From NCBI GenBank assembly GCA_003428585.1, contig QVQC01000026.1, positions 62,001 through 126,000 on the forward strand: DNA of 64,000 bases. The letters run 5' to 3'. The DNA comes from Nioella halotolerans. GTDB lineage: Bacteria; Pseudomonadota; Alphaproteobacteria; Rhodobacterales; Rhodobacteraceae. The position numbers and the translations under genes are program-made. Under the pieces are notes generated by a model that was not told the DNA's origin, did no database searches, and was given only the letters and a program-made list of their open reading frames with translations. Positions 26,140-35,467 of the stretch are shown piece after piece (within the stretch, counting starts at the first letter, position 1; every line of letters starts with the position of its first letter).

Positions 26140-26808
26140 ATGAAACATGAACCTCTCGATGGCCGGGTCGCGCTTGTCACCGGCGCCTCGCGCGGCCTTG
26201 GTGCCGCCTGTGCAGAATGGCTTGCCGCACGCGGCGCGCATGTGGTCGCCGTGGCGCGCACCACCGGCGGGCTGGAAGAGTTGGATGACCGGATACAGGC
26301 CGCTGGCGGCAACGCCACGCTTGCCCCGATGGACATCACGACAGGGGACGCGATGGCGCATCTGTGCCGCTCCATCCATGACCGCTGGGGCAAGGCTGAT
26401 ATCTGGGTGCACACGGCGATCCACGCCACCGCGCTGACGCCCGCGGGGCATATCCGCGAAAAGGACCTCGACGCCAATATCGCGACCAATATCCGCGCCA
26501 CTGCGCGGCTGATCGCGATGGTGGAACCGCTGATCGCGCCGTCCGATATTGCCACGGCCGTGTTCTTCGATGACGACGGCGAGGCGATGTATGGCGGCGC
26601 CTATGCCATGTCGAAAGCGGCGCAGCGTGCGCTTGTCAGCCGCTGGCAGGCGGAAACGGCCAAGCATGGGCCAAGGGTCGCCCTGCTGCGTCCACAGCCG
26701 ATGCCGACGGCGGTGCGCGCCCGCTTCTACCCCGGCGAAAGCCGGGAGGGCCTGGCCGACCCGGCGGCGGAGGCGGACCGGCTGCTTGCCCCGCTCTTCA
26801 CGGGCTGA
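26140..26808 (+). CDS. Short-chain dehydrogenase/reductase family protein, atypical active site
   Basis: This 222-residue Rossmann-fold protein has the cofactor motif TGASRGLG and the YxxxK pair in YAMSK. Two usual landmarks are changed: the NNAG-like strand reads HTAIHA, and the catalytic serine strand reads TAVFFDDDGEAMYGG with no Ser at the expected place. It may be a weak or redirected enzyme, or a binding protein. It is divergent from bioY and convergent with zapA. I use the ATG at 26140; the open frame goes up to 26050 with poor sequence. Confidence 0.8.
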   Translation: MKHEPLDGRVALVTGASRGLGAACAEWLAARGAHVVAVARTTGGLEELDDRIQAAGGNATLAPMDITTGDAMAHLCRSIHDRWGKADIWVHTAIHATALTPAGHIREKDLDANIATNIRATARLIAMVEPLIAPSDIATAVFFDDDGEAMYGGAYAMSKAAQRALVSRWQAETAKHGPRVALLRPQPMPTAVRARFYPGESREGLADPAAEADRLLAPLFTG

Positions 26809-26838
26809 ACGCCCGACCCGACCGTTCGCAAGCCGCGA

Positions 26839-27279
26839 TCACTCGGCCTGCCCGTCTTCCTCGACCTCGAGGGCAAGCGCCTCGGCGCGCGCCGCGATCT
26901 CGGCCAGGCTGTCGCTGACCGCGGCCGGGATCACCGGGACGGAGACCTGTTCCGGCTCCGGCGCGGGGGCGTTTTCAAGCTCCGCGATGCGGCGGGCGCG
27001 CTCGGCCAGCCGTTCCTCGGCATCCGACAGGGCCCGTTCGCGGGCGCGCAGGGCTTCCTCGGCCTTTTGCAAATCTTCTTCCAACCCGGCGGTCTTGTCG
27101 GCCAGCATCAGCCCGGCCATCATCAGCATGCGCTCGGACGGCATGCGGCCGATCTGGCCGATCACCACCGAGGCCTCTGTATCGAGCATCTGGGCGGCGG
27201 CGCGCAGGAACGGCTCTTCGCCCGACTGGCAGGCGACGGTGAAATCCCGCCCCCCGATCTGGATCACGATCTCAGGCAT
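26839..27279 (-). CDS. zapA: Cell division protein ZapA
   Basis: This 146-residue Z-ring-associated protein has the N-terminal ZapA domain (VIQIGGRDFTVACQSGEE, ARMLDTEA-like helix, RMLMMAGLMLADK) followed by a coiled coil (about residues 60-105) and an acidic tail longer than in E. coli ZapA. It bundles FtsZ protofilaments at midcell. Its start lies within the end of the coiled-coil gene upstream (8-base overlap), so the two are coupled. Confidence 0.88.
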   Translation of the reverse strand: MPEIVIQIGGRDFTVACQSGEEPFLRAAAQMLDTEASVVIGQIGRMPSERMLMMAGLMLADKTAGLEEDLQKAEEALRARERALSDAEERLAERARRIAELENAPAPEPEQVSVPVIPAAVSDSLAEIAARAEALALEVEEDGQAE

Positions 27280-28138
27280 CGGTTTGGCCTCCTTGCAGAA
27301 CCGGGCGGATTTCCGACAGGATGGCGCGTGCCTCGGCCGCCTCGGCGGCGCGGTCGGCCTTCAGGCTTTCCAGTTCCGCCGACAGGGCACTGGCGAACAG
27401 GTCGCTGTCGGTCTCGCCATCCGCGGCGAAGGCCTCCTTCAACTCGTCCACCGTATCGCGCAAGACCCGGTTGCTTTCGCGCAGCCGGGCCAGTTCGCCG
27501 CTGGCCTCCGGCGCGCTGCTGTCAACGAGCGCCTGAAGCTGGTCGACCTTGCCCTGCACCTCCTCCAATTGCTCGACCGACTCGTTGCGGGCCTCGCGGG
27601 CCTCGTTGCGTTCGCGCCGCAGCCGGGCGATCCGGCGGCGCAACATCGCCTCGAGGTCGCGCTGACGCTCCACCTCGGCTTCCAACTCCGCAAGGCGCGG
27701 GTCCGGCTCGGCCGCCTCGGCCTCGGCTTGCGCCTGCTCGCGCGCCGCGGCAGCGGCGGAGTCGGCCTTTTGCTCGGCGGCGGCGAGGGCGGCGCGCGCG
27801 GCCTCAAGCTCTTCGCCAAGGGCGGCCTTGTCGCGGGCTGCCGCGTCGTGATCGGCCTGACGGGCCGATTCAAGCGCCCTGAGCTTCTCCGACAGGTCGG
27901 AATTGGCCGCTTGTTCCGCGGCGAGTGCGGCCTGCGTTTCGGCAAGCGCGGCGTCAAGGGCCGCGATCCGATCCGCCTGCTCCGATTGATCCGGCGGTTC
28001 CGATTGATCCGGCGGCTCCGCCGATTCCGGGCGGGATGGCGCGGGACGCGCCGCCAGCCCCTGACCGATGCGATCGAGGGCGGAGGTGATGCGGTGTTCC
28101 AGTGCCCTGATCTCGTCCAGATCCGTGGTCTCGCTCAT
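27272..28138 (-). CDS. Coiled-coil protein, probable ZauP-like partner of ZapA
   Basis: This 288-residue, Ala/Glu/Arg-rich protein is almost wholly coiled coil (about residues 55-230) with no membrane segment. A short PPDQSE duplication lies near residue 45. It overlaps zapA by eight bases. In Caulobacter, ZapA is encoded with ZauP, a coiled-coil protein needed to place ZapA on the Z-ring; the same arrangement here supports an equivalent role. Sequence resemblance cannot be judged for such low-complexity protein, so the assignment is by context. The start at 28138 gives MSETTDLDEIRALEHRI. Confidence 0.7.
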   Translation of the reverse strand: MSETTDLDEIRALEHRITSALDRIGQGLAARPAPSRPESAEPPDQSEPPDQSEQADRIAALDAALAETQAALAAEQAANSDLSEKLRALESARQADHDAAARDKAALGEELEAARAALAAAEQKADSAAAAAREQAQAEAEAAEPDPRLAELEAEVERQRDLEAMLRRRIARLRRERNEAREARNESVEQLEEVQGKVDQLQALVDSSAPEASGELARLRESNRVLRDTVDELKEAFAADGETDSDLFASALSAELESLKADRAAEAAEARAILSEIRPVLQGGQTDA

Positions 28139-28202
28139 GGTCTGCCACGCCTCTTGCTGCCTGCCGCCCGGATGCGCGGGTCCGAGCCTGTCCTTCATGA
28201 CG

Positions 28203-28231
28203 CGCATATGTCGGGCCGACCTGCCCGTCAA
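28203..28231 (-). promoter_or_regulatory. Predicted promoter of the coiled-coil gene-zapA operon
   Basis: On the minus strand TTGACG (28231-28226), a 17-base spacer and TATGCG (28208-28203) form a good sigma-70-like promoter 65 bases ahead of the start. A GAATC (GANTC, CcrM methylation-type) site is at 28246-28250, just upstream, as in cell-cycle-controlled alphaproteobacterial division promoters. Confidence 0.4.
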
Positions 28232-28414
28232 ACCCAAGCTCTAGCGAATCGTATCCAGCGTCGATTTGCAACCGTTTCCGGGGTTCAAACCCCTCTTTAG
28301 GCCGATTTTATCCCTGTCTCGCGGGCCGGGCCGGCGGCTCGAAGCTTGCACTCCGCCCGGCCTCTGCTAAACCCGCGCGCGAGCCCGATAATGCCAACAT
28401 GAAGGACGCCCCCC

Positions 28415-30433
28415 TTGGATCTTTCCGCCCTCGCCGCCCAGAACCCCGAACACTGGCGCAAGGCCGCCTGCATCCGGGCGCTGACGCTCGACGCTGTCGC
28501 GGCCGCGAATTCCGGCCATTCCGGCATGCCGATGGGCATGGCCGACGTGGCCACCGTGCTGTTCGAGAAACACCTGAAATTCGACGCCGCCGCCCCCGAC
28601 TGGCCCGATCGCGACCGGTTCATCCTGTCGGCGGGGCATGGCTCCATGCTGCTCTATGCACTGCTGCATCTGACCGGCTACGACGACATGACGCTGGACC
28701 AGATCCGCAATTTCCGACAGCTGGGCAGCATCACGGCGGGCCACCCCGAATATGGCCATGTCAAAGGGGTTGAAACGACAACCGGCCCGCTAGGCCAAGG
28801 CATTGCCAATGCCGTGGGATTTGCCATCGCCGAGGAAAGCCTGCGCGCCCGCTGGGGCAAGAAGGTGATCGACCACCACACATATTGCATCGCCGGCGAC
28901 GGCTGCCTGATGGAAGGCATCAGCCACGAGGCGATCGGGCTCGCCGGCCGGCTGGACCTGTCGCGGCTGGTCGTGTTCTGGGACAACAACGACATCACCA
29001 TCGACGGCAAGGTCAGCCTCTCGGACCGCACCGACCAGGTGGCGCGCTTCACCGCCGCGGGATGGGACGTGATCGAATGCGACGGCCACGATCCGGCCGA
29101 TATCGACCGCGCGATCACGGCGGCGAAGGCCAGCCCGCGCCCATCCATGATCGCCTGCAAGACGCATATCGCGCTTGGCTCCGCCGCACAGGACACCGCC
29201 AAGGGGCACGGCGCGCTGACCGATCCGCAGGTCGTGGCCGATGCCAAGGCTGCCTATGGTTGGGAATACGGGCCGTTCGAGATCCCCGCCGACCTGAAAG
29301 CGGCGTGGGAGGAGATCGGGCGCCGGGGCGCGTCCGTCCGCACCGAGTGGGAAACCCGGCTGGCGATGCTGTCCAATGCCAAGCAGGCGGAGTTTGCCCG
29401 CGCCTTCGCCGGCGACATGCCCAAGAAGCTTTCGGCCACGATCAAGGCGCTGAAAAAGCAGGTTGCGGAAACGCAGCCCAAGGTGGCGACCCGCAAGGCC
29501 AGCGAGATGGCGCTGGAAGTGATCAACCCGGTCGTGGGCGAAACGCTTGGCGGCTCTGCCGACCTGACCGGCTCCAACAACACCCGCACCGCCGATCTGG
29601 GCCAGTTCGACACGGACAGCCGGGATGGCCGCTACATCTATTACGGTATCCGCGAGCATGGCATGGCCGCGGCGATGAACGGTATGGCGCTGCATGGTGG
29701 CGTGCGCCCCTATGGCGGCACCTTCTTCACCTTCACCGACTATGCCCGCCCGGCGATGCGGCTCTCGGCGCTGATGGGGGTCTCGGTGCAATACGTGATG
29801 ACCCATGACAGCATTGGCGTCGGCGAGGATGGACCAACCCACCAGCCGGTGGAACATCTGGCCATGCTCCGCGCGACGCCGAACATGAACGTGTTCCGCC
29901 CCGCAGACGCGGTGGAAACCGCCGAAGCCTGGGAAGTCGCGCTGAGCGAGAAGACCACGCCCTCGGTTCTGGCGCTGTCGCGGCAGGGCGTCCCCACCGT
30001 GCGGGGCGAGCACAAGGCCAACAACCTGACGGCGCGCGGCGCCTATGTTCTGGCCGATGCCGACGGCAAGCGGCAGGCGATCCTCATGGCGTCCGGCACC
30101 GAGGTATCGGTGGCCATGGCGGCCCGCGACCTGTTGCAGGCCGACGGGATCGGCACCCGCGTCGTGTCCATGCCCTGCATGGAACTGTTCGCGGCACAGG
30201 ATGAGTCGTATCGCAAACGCGTGCTGCCCGGCGGCCCGGTGCGGGTGGCCGTCGAAGCGGCCGTGCGGCAGGGCTGGGACCAGTGGCTTCTGGGCGAGCG
30301 GGGGCGCGAGGCGAAGGCCGGGTTCGTCGGCATGGACAGCTTCGGCGCCTCGGCGCCGGCCGGCGATCTGTACGCGTATTTCGGCATCACGGCAGAGGCC
30401 GTCGCCGCGAAGGTGCGCGCGCTTCTTGGGTAA
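28415..30433 (+). CDS. tkt: Transketolase
   Basis: This 672-residue thiamine-diphosphate enzyme transfers two-carbon units in the pentose phosphate pathway. Family segments include [13 protein letters not shown], the GDGCLMEG ThDP motif and the C-terminal GVPTVRGEH region after [18 protein letters not shown]. The start appears to be a TTG at 28415 with AAGGA nine bases before it; the ATG at 28399 is out of frame and the N-terminus [14 protein letters not shown] fits family length. It is divergent from the zapA operon and monocistronic; the next gene is convergent. Confidence 0.95.
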   Translation: MDLSALAAQNPEHWRKAACIRALTLDAVAAANSGHSGMPMGMADVATVLFEKHLKFDAAAPDWPDRDRFILSAGHGSMLLYALLHLTGYDDMTLDQIRNFRQLGSITAGHPEYGHVKGVETTTGPLGQGIANAVGFAIAEESLRARWGKKVIDHHTYCIAGDGCLMEGISHEAIGLAGRLDLSRLVVFWDNNDITIDGKVSLSDRTDQVARFTAAGWDVIECDGHDPADIDRAITAAKASPRPSMIACKTHIALGSAAQDTAKGHGALTDPQVVADAKAAYGWEYGPFEIPADLKAAWEEIGRRGASVRTEWETRLAMLSNAKQAEFARAFAGDMPKKLSATIKALKKQVAETQPKVATRKASEMALEVINPVVGETLGGSADLTGSNNTRTADLGQFDTDSRDGRYIYYGIREHGMAAAMNGMALHGGVRPYGGTFFTFTDYARPAMRLSALMGVSVQYVMTHDSIGVGEDGPTHQPVEHLAMLRATPNMNVFRPADAVETAEAWEVALSEKTTPSVLALSRQGVPTVRGEHKANNLTARGAYVLADADGKRQAILMASGTEVSVAMAARDLLQADGIGTRVVSMPCMELFAAQDESYRKRVLPGGPVRVAVEAAVRQGWDQWLLGERGREAKAGFVGMDSFGASAPAGDLYAYFGITAEAVAAKVRALLG

Positions 30434-30551
30434 CGCCGCCCGTTGACAATGCCGTCCCGGTGCTGCCGGGGCGGCGGCGCCAACCTGTTTCGCCGCGCCA
30501 CCTGGCATGTCCTTGTCGTCAGGGGGTCATGGCCCCGAAGGCGAACCCGCC

Positions 30552-32393
30552 TCAGGCGACGCCCCTGTCCGCCATATCCTCGCGCTCCGCGGCCTGGCGC
30601 GCCCACATCGACGCGTAGCGCCCATTGCGCCGCAAAAGCTCTTCATGGGTGCCGGTTTCCGCGATTTCGCCGGTGTCGAGCACGATGATCCGGTCGCTGT
30701 CCACGACCGTCGACAACCGGTGCGCGATGGTGATCACCGTGCGCCCCTGCCCCATCATCTTCAACTCGTCCTGGATCTCGCGCTCGGTTTCGGTATCGAG
30801 CGCCGAAGTCGCCTCGTCCAGCAGCAGGATCGGCGGGTCCTTGAGCAGGGTCCGCGCGATCCCCACCCGTTGCTTTTCGCCGCCCGACAGTTTCAACCCG
30901 CGTTCGCCCACCTGCGTTTCATACCCTTCAGGCAGGCCGCTGATGAAATCATGGATCTTCGCCGCCTTCGCCGCCGCCTCGATCTCTTCGACGCTGGCAT
31001 CGGGGCGACCGTAGGCGATGTTGTAGCGGATCGTGTCGTTGAACAGCACCGTGTCCTGCGGCACGACGCCGATCTGCGCGTGCAGGCTGTCCTGCGTGAC
31101 GTCGCGCAAATCCTGCCCGTCGATGCGGATGGCGCCGCGCTCGACATCGTAAAACCGGAACAGGAGCCGGCCGATGGTCGATTTTCCGGACCCCGATGGC
31201 CCGACCAGCGCGACCGTCTGGCCGGGCTCCGCCCGGAAGGACAGCCCCTTGAGGATCGGGCGCGCCGCGTCGTAGCCGAAGACCACGTCCTCGAAGACCA
31301 GTTCCCCCTTGTCGCAGACCAGCGCCCCCGCATCGGCGGCATCGGTCACATCGGCGGGCTGTTCCAGAAGGTCGAACATCTCGCCCATGTCGACAAGGGC
31401 CTGCCGGATTTCCCGGTAAACCGTGCCAAGGAAATTGAGCGGCATCGTGATCTGGATCATGTAGGCGTTGACCATGACGAAATCGCCCACGCTCATGTTG
31501 CCATTGGTCACACCAACGGCGGCCATGCCCATCACGATCACCAAGCCGACGGAGATGATCAGCGATTGGCCGAAATTCAGGAAACCAAGCGAATAGGCGG
31601 TCTTGAGCGCGGCCCGTTCGTATTGCGCCATGGCACCGTCGTAGCGTTGCGCCTCGCGTTTCTCGGCGCCGAAATACTTGACCGTTTCGAAATTCAGCAG
31701 GCTGTCGATGGCCTTCTGGTTCGCGTCGGTGTCCTGGTCGTTCATTTCCTTGCGGATCTTCACGCGCCATTCGGTCACCGCGAAGGTGAACCAGATGTAG
31801 ATCGCGAGCGTCACAAGAACCACGACGAAATACCAGATGTCGAACATCACCGCCAGAACGACGCCGATCATCAGAAGCTCCACCACCAGCGGGCCGATGG
31901 AAAACAGAAGAAAGCGCAGCAGGAACTCCACCCCCTTCACGCCGCGCTCGATGATCCGCGACAGCCCGCCGGTCTTGCGGGTGATGTGATAGCGCAGGCT
32001 GAGCGCATGGATATGCTCGAACGTCTCCAGCGCCAGTTGCCGGAGCGCCCGCTGGCCGACCCGTGCGAAGACCACGTCGCGCAATTGCTGAAAGCCCACC
32101 GACATCGCCCGCGCCGCGCCGTAGGCCACGGTAAGCCCCACCGCGCCCAGCATCAGCATGCCCGAGGGCGAGGCCTCACCTGCCAGCACGTCGACCGCCT
32201 TGGAATAAAGGAACGGCGTGTAGACCGAAATGAGCCGCGCCACCAAGAGCATGCCCAAGGCCACGACGACCCGCTTCTTTACCCAAGGATGCGCGGCCGG
32301 CCACAGGTAGGGCCCGACCTTGCGGATCGTGCGCCAGCCGCTCGCGCGGGCCTCTGCCCCCGTCGGATGATCGGTAATGGGGCTTGGGGGCAT
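30552..32393 (-). CDS. atm1: Atm1-type ABC exporter
   Basis: This 613-residue half-transporter has an N-terminal transmembrane domain and a C-terminal ATPase with GPSGSGKST, LSGGEKQRVGIARTL and ILLLDEATSALD. The HITRKTGGLSRIIERGVKGV segment after the second helices is typical of Atm1/ABCB7-type exporters, including the bacterial Novosphingobium protein, which moves glutathione or metal-glutathione conjugates. A role in glutathione/heavy-metal handling or Fe-S homeostasis is expected. It is convergent with tkt and follows the LysM gene region on the same strand at 127 bp. Confidence 0.88.
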   Translation of the reverse strand: MPPSPITDHPTGAEARASGWRTIRKVGPYLWPAAHPWVKKRVVVALGMLLVARLISVYTPFLYSKAVDVLAGEASPSGMLMLGAVGLTVAYGAARAMSVGFQQLRDVVFARVGQRALRQLALETFEHIHALSLRYHITRKTGGLSRIIERGVKGVEFLLRFLLFSIGPLVVELLMIGVVLAVMFDIWYFVVVLVTLAIYIWFTFAVTEWRVKIRKEMNDQDTDANQKAIDSLLNFETVKYFGAEKREAQRYDGAMAQYERAALKTAYSLGFLNFGQSLIISVGLVIVMGMAAVGVTNGNMSVGDFVMVNAYMIQITMPLNFLGTVYREIRQALVDMGEMFDLLEQPADVTDAADAGALVCDKGELVFEDVVFGYDAARPILKGLSFRAEPGQTVALVGPSGSGKSTIGRLLFRFYDVERGAIRIDGQDLRDVTQDSLHAQIGVVPQDTVLFNDTIRYNIAYGRPDASVEEIEAAAKAAKIHDFISGLPEGYETQVGERGLKLSGGEKQRVGIARTLLKDPPILLLDEATSALDTETEREIQDELKMMGQGRTVITIAHRLSTVVDSDRIIVLDTGEIAETGTHEELLRRNGRYASMWARQAAEREDMADRGVA

Positions 32394-32520
32394 TGGCTGG
32401 GCCTTCTCCTGTGGCTTTGGCTATGGCTGCACGGGCTTTCCGGACCCTACCTAGGGCCTGCCCACGGAAATGACCAGACACCCTGCCCGCGAGGGGCTTG
32501 TGCAACGCTGCGGGACGCGA

Positions 32521-34806
32521 TCACTCGGTGCCGGGGATGGTGAAGATCTGGCCGGGGAAGATCAGGTCCGGGTCCCGGATCTGGTCGCGGTTGGCCTCGA
32601 ATATCTGCACGTAGGCGATGCCCTCGCCCAGTTGCTGTTGCGCAATACCCCAAAGCGTGTTGCCCCATTGCACGGTGATCACGTTCTCGCCGCGTCGCGC
32701 CGTCACCTCGGCCACCGTCTCCGGCTCCTCGCGCAGGAACGGCGTTTCGATCCGGCTTTGCACCGCGCCGGCCGGCGTCAGTTCATCGAGGCGCAGGGTG
32801 TAGGTGCCCGGATCAACCTGTGGCAATTGCGTCCGCCAAGAGCCGCTGAGGTCGATGCGCGCCACCTGTATCGGTTGGTTGTCGAGATAGAAGCGCACAT
32901 CCGCCTCCGCCGAGCCGCGCCCGGCCAGCAGCACATCCCCCTCGGTGTCATAGCTGATGGTATCGAGCGAGATCCGCCGTTGCTCAGCGGGCCCGTCACC
33001 TGACTGGATCACCCGGATGCCGTCGCCATCGGCAAGAAGAACAGTCGGCGTCCGGGCATCCACGACCGGGGCCTCGGGCGGGTCGGCGCTGTCGATTTCC
33101 TCGGTGCTTTCGGGGTCTTGCGGCACGGCGGGGTCGGCGGGGCTGTCCGGCGCGAAGCCGTCCACCGGCGTGCTGCCGGAGGGGGCTTGCGCAATGCCGG
33201 CGGGCGGGTCGGCGTGCGCGGCAGGATCGGGGGGTGTCGCCTGCAGCACCGGCTGGTCCGGCTCACCGTCCCCCGACGCGGGGACTTCGGCGATGGTGGC
33301 ATCACCCGGTGCAGACGGCGCGGGGGACGCGGCGCCGGGAGCCTCCCCCGTCGCGTCGAGATCCGGGCTCGGGCTGACATCCGGTTCGGGCGCCTCGGCA
33401 TCCGGGGCGCGTGTCAGAGGGTCGGGCACCGGCGCTTCACTGGGGACCGGATCGGTCGTCGACGGGATCTCCGCCGTCTCGGCCTCCGTCCCGGCGGCCT
33501 CCGGCGGGGCGGCATCGCCGTTCGGCGCGCCGTCCCCTGCCGGATCGGGCGTGGCGGCCTGCGTCACCTCAGCCTCCGTGGGTGCCGTCGCGCGATCGTC
33601 ATGGTCCGTGGCCTCTGCCTCCGTGTCCTCTGCCGCGTTCGCCAAAGCCGCAAGCTCGGTCGGGCGCGGCGTCGGCGTAGCGCCGGGAGCCTCCCCCGTC
33701 GCGTCGAGATCCGGGCTCGGGCTGGCATCCGGTTCGGGCGCCTCGGCATCCGGGGCGCGTGTGGGAGGGTCGGGCACCGGCGCTTCGCTCGGGACCGGAT
33801 CGGTCGCCGACGGGATCTCCGCCGTCTCGGCCTCTGGCGGGGCGGCATCGCCGTTCGGCGCGCCGTCCCCTGCCGGATCGGGCGTGGCATCCTGCGTCAC
33901 CTCAGCCCCGGCAATGCCCTCGCTGCCCGATCCGCCACCGGCAGGCGAAAGACCACGCGTCGGTATCTCGCTTTCCGGCGCGGCCTCCGACCCGGCCGTG
34001 ACAGCCGGACGCGGCGTCGGCTCGGTCGACGCCGGATCGTCCGACAGCGCCGCCTCGGAACTCTCGGCCGGGATATCCGGGCTGTCTTCGCTCGGTGCCG
34101 TCGTCTCCAACGGCAAGCGTTCCGGCAGGCTTGGCGTCGCCGGCGGCAGCGTGACGGCAGACCCGGACGGGGCGGCATCCTGCCCCTCGGCCGAGGCAAG
34201 GTCGCCTATGCCGCTATCCTCCGGCGTGTCGGGGCCTGAACTGGGCATCTCGGCCACGACCGCATCCGCGGCCTCTTCTGCCGGGCGAAGGCTGGGCGAG
34301 ATGATGACGCTTTGCTCCGAGACGAGCGGGGAGCCATCCTCGCGGATCATCTCGAGGCTCAGCACGCGGGGGCGCTCGGCAAGCGGGATCTCGAACATCG
34401 CCACGAAATCTCCCCCCGCATCGCTGCTGGCGAGATGGATTTCCTCGCCGTCGAGGCGTAACCGCAACTCGGCATTCGCCGCTGATTGACCAGCAATCAG
34501 CGCGCCACCCGCCGCGTCAATGCGCACGAGGTCGAAACGGGGCGTGACCGGCGCGAGCGGGTCTTCCGCCGGGGAGGCCGGTGTCGTCGGCGCGGTTTCG
34601 GTATCCGTGGGACCGGTGTCACCGCCCGGCGGCGGCGTGGCAGGCGCCTCCTGCTGCGCGGGCGGCGCGGGCGGAGGGGTCGGCTCCCCGGGGTCGGGCG
34701 CGAAGACAAGCTGGTAGACCACGACCCCCGCAACCGCGACCGCCGCAACGGACGCCCCCGTCGCGAGGGTGCCGAACCCAAGACCGGTTCCCGAACCTGA
34801 TGCCAT
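32521..34806 (-). CDS. LysM-domain envelope protein with low-complexity duplicated linker
   Basis: The 761-residue product has an N-terminal membrane anchor (about residues 8-32, GLGFGTLATGASVAAVAVAG), a long Pro/Ala/Glu/Asp-rich region, and a C-terminal LysM domain (about 710-758: QWGNTLWGIAQQQLGEGI, NRDQIRDPDLIFPGQIFTIP) that should bind peptidoglycan. Two Ig-like or carbohydrate-binding-like beta segments flank the disordered part (around 85-170 and 600-690). The disordered part holds a near-perfect internal duplication. It probably spans inner membrane to cell wall. The start at 34806 follows GAGGGGGAAG; an alternative start upstream at 34884 is possible. Role unknown. Confidence 0.8.
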   Translation of the reverse strand: MASGSGTGLGFGTLATGASVAAVAVAGVVVYQLVFAPDPGEPTPPPAPPAQQEAPATPPPGGDTGPTDTETAPTTPASPAEDPLAPVTPRFDLVRIDAAGGALIAGQSAANAELRLRLDGEEIHLASSDAGGDFVAMFEIPLAERPRVLSLEMIREDGSPLVSEQSVIISPSLRPAEEAADAVVAEMPSSGPDTPEDSGIGDLASAEGQDAAPSGSAVTLPPATPSLPERLPLETTAPSEDSPDIPAESSEAALSDDPASTEPTPRPAVTAGSEAAPESEIPTRGLSPAGGGSGSEGIAGAEVTQDATPDPAGDGAPNGDAAPPEAETAEIPSATDPVPSEAPVPDPPTRAPDAEAPEPDASPSPDLDATGEAPGATPTPRPTELAALANAAEDTEAEATDHDDRATAPTEAEVTQAATPDPAGDGAPNGDAAPPEAAGTEAETAEIPSTTDPVPSEAPVPDPLTRAPDAEAPEPDVSPSPDLDATGEAPGAASPAPSAPGDATIAEVPASGDGEPDQPVLQATPPDPAAHADPPAGIAQAPSGSTPVDGFAPDSPADPAVPQDPESTEEIDSADPPEAPVVDARTPTVLLADGDGIRVIQSGDGPAEQRRISLDTISYDTEGDVLLAGRGSAEADVRFYLDNQPIQVARIDLSGSWRTQLPQVDPGTYTLRLDELTPAGAVQSRIETPFLREEPETVAEVTARRGENVITVQWGNTLWGIAQQQLGEGIAYVQIFEANRDQIRDPDLIFPGQIFTIPGTE
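33332..33574. repeat. Internal in-frame repeat, copy 1 (LysM gene)
   Basis: This 243-bp unit is repeated 348 bp away with about ten substitutions and one 15-bp indel (codons AGTEA). Both copies stay in frame, encoding about 81 residues of Pro/Asp/Glu/Ala-rich linker beginning AEVTQAATPDPAGDG. Confidence 0.9.
33680..33907. repeat. Internal in-frame repeat, copy 2 (LysM gene)
   Basis: The 228-bp second copy encodes about 76 residues beginning AEVTQDATPDPAGDG. It lacks the 15-bp insertion of copy 1. The very high DNA identity points to a recent duplication or ongoing gene conversion. Confidence 0.9.
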
Positions 34807-34915
34807 CTTTTCCGCTTCCCCCTCGGATCCGGCGCGACCCAGAACGCCGATCCCGTTGTGTGACAGTATCAACAGGTCTATCACGGGTCAAAACAGCATC
34901 AAGTGAGGCCGGCAA

Positions 34916-35467
34916 ATGTCCTATTCGTTATGTGTCTATTGTGGCTCTCGTGCCGGGAATGACGCGCGTTATGCACAGGATGCCGAAGCATTGGGCACCG
35001 CCTTGGCGGAGGCGGGTATCCGGTTGGTCTACGGCGCGGGCGACGTGGGCCTGATGGGCACGGTGGCGCGCGCAGCCAAGGCGGGCGGCTGCAAGACCTT
35101 CGGGGTGATCCCGCAGCACCTGCTGGATCGCGAGGTGGGCAAGCGCGATCTGGACACGTTCATCGTCACCGAGACCATGCATGAACGCAAGAAGGTCATG
35201 GTGATGAACGCCGATGCCATCGCCGTGCTGCCCGGCGGGGCGGGCTCGCTCGACGAGTTTTTCGAGGTTCTGACATGGCGCCAGCTGAGCCTGCATGACA
35301 AGCCGATTTACTTATTGAATTCCGCCGGATACTGGACAAAGCTCACACACCTTCTGGATCATATCATCGGCTCGGGCTTCGCCGATGAAAGCCTCAAGGG
35401 GTTCTACGAGGTGGTGGCGGATGTGCCCGGCCTCATGTCGGCGCTGACCCGCGCTCGTGCCGCCTGA
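34916..35467 (+). CDS. LOG family protein (TIGR00730 type)
   Basis: This 183-residue Rossmann-like protein belongs to the family of cytokinin-activating LOG enzymes, which remove ribose-5-phosphate from nucleoside monophosphates. Motifs: VYCGSRAGND, YGAGDVGLMG and PGGAGSLDEFFEV (normally PGGxGTxxE; here Ser replaces Thr). In bacteria, such proteins often act as AMP nucleosidases or general nucleotide phosphoribohydrolases. It is divergent from the LysM gene; its 3' end overlaps the convergent rarD gene by 35 bases. Confidence 0.85.
   Translation: MSYSLCVYCGSRAGNDARYAQDAEALGTALAEAGIRLVYGAGDVGLMGTVARAAKAGGCKTFGVIPQHLLDREVGKRDLDTFIVTETMHERKKVMVMNADAIAVLPGGAGSLDEFFEVLTWRQLSLHDKPIYLLNSAGYWTKLTHLLDHIIGSGFADESLKGFYEVVADVPGLMSALTRARAA

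Noticed and set aside
32957..34489. A 510-codon plus-strand frame opposite the LysM gene
   Set aside because: It is Gly/Ser/Ala-rich with no domain, and exactly antisense to the Pro/Glu/Asp-rich linker; GC-rich low-complexity coding produces such mirror frames.
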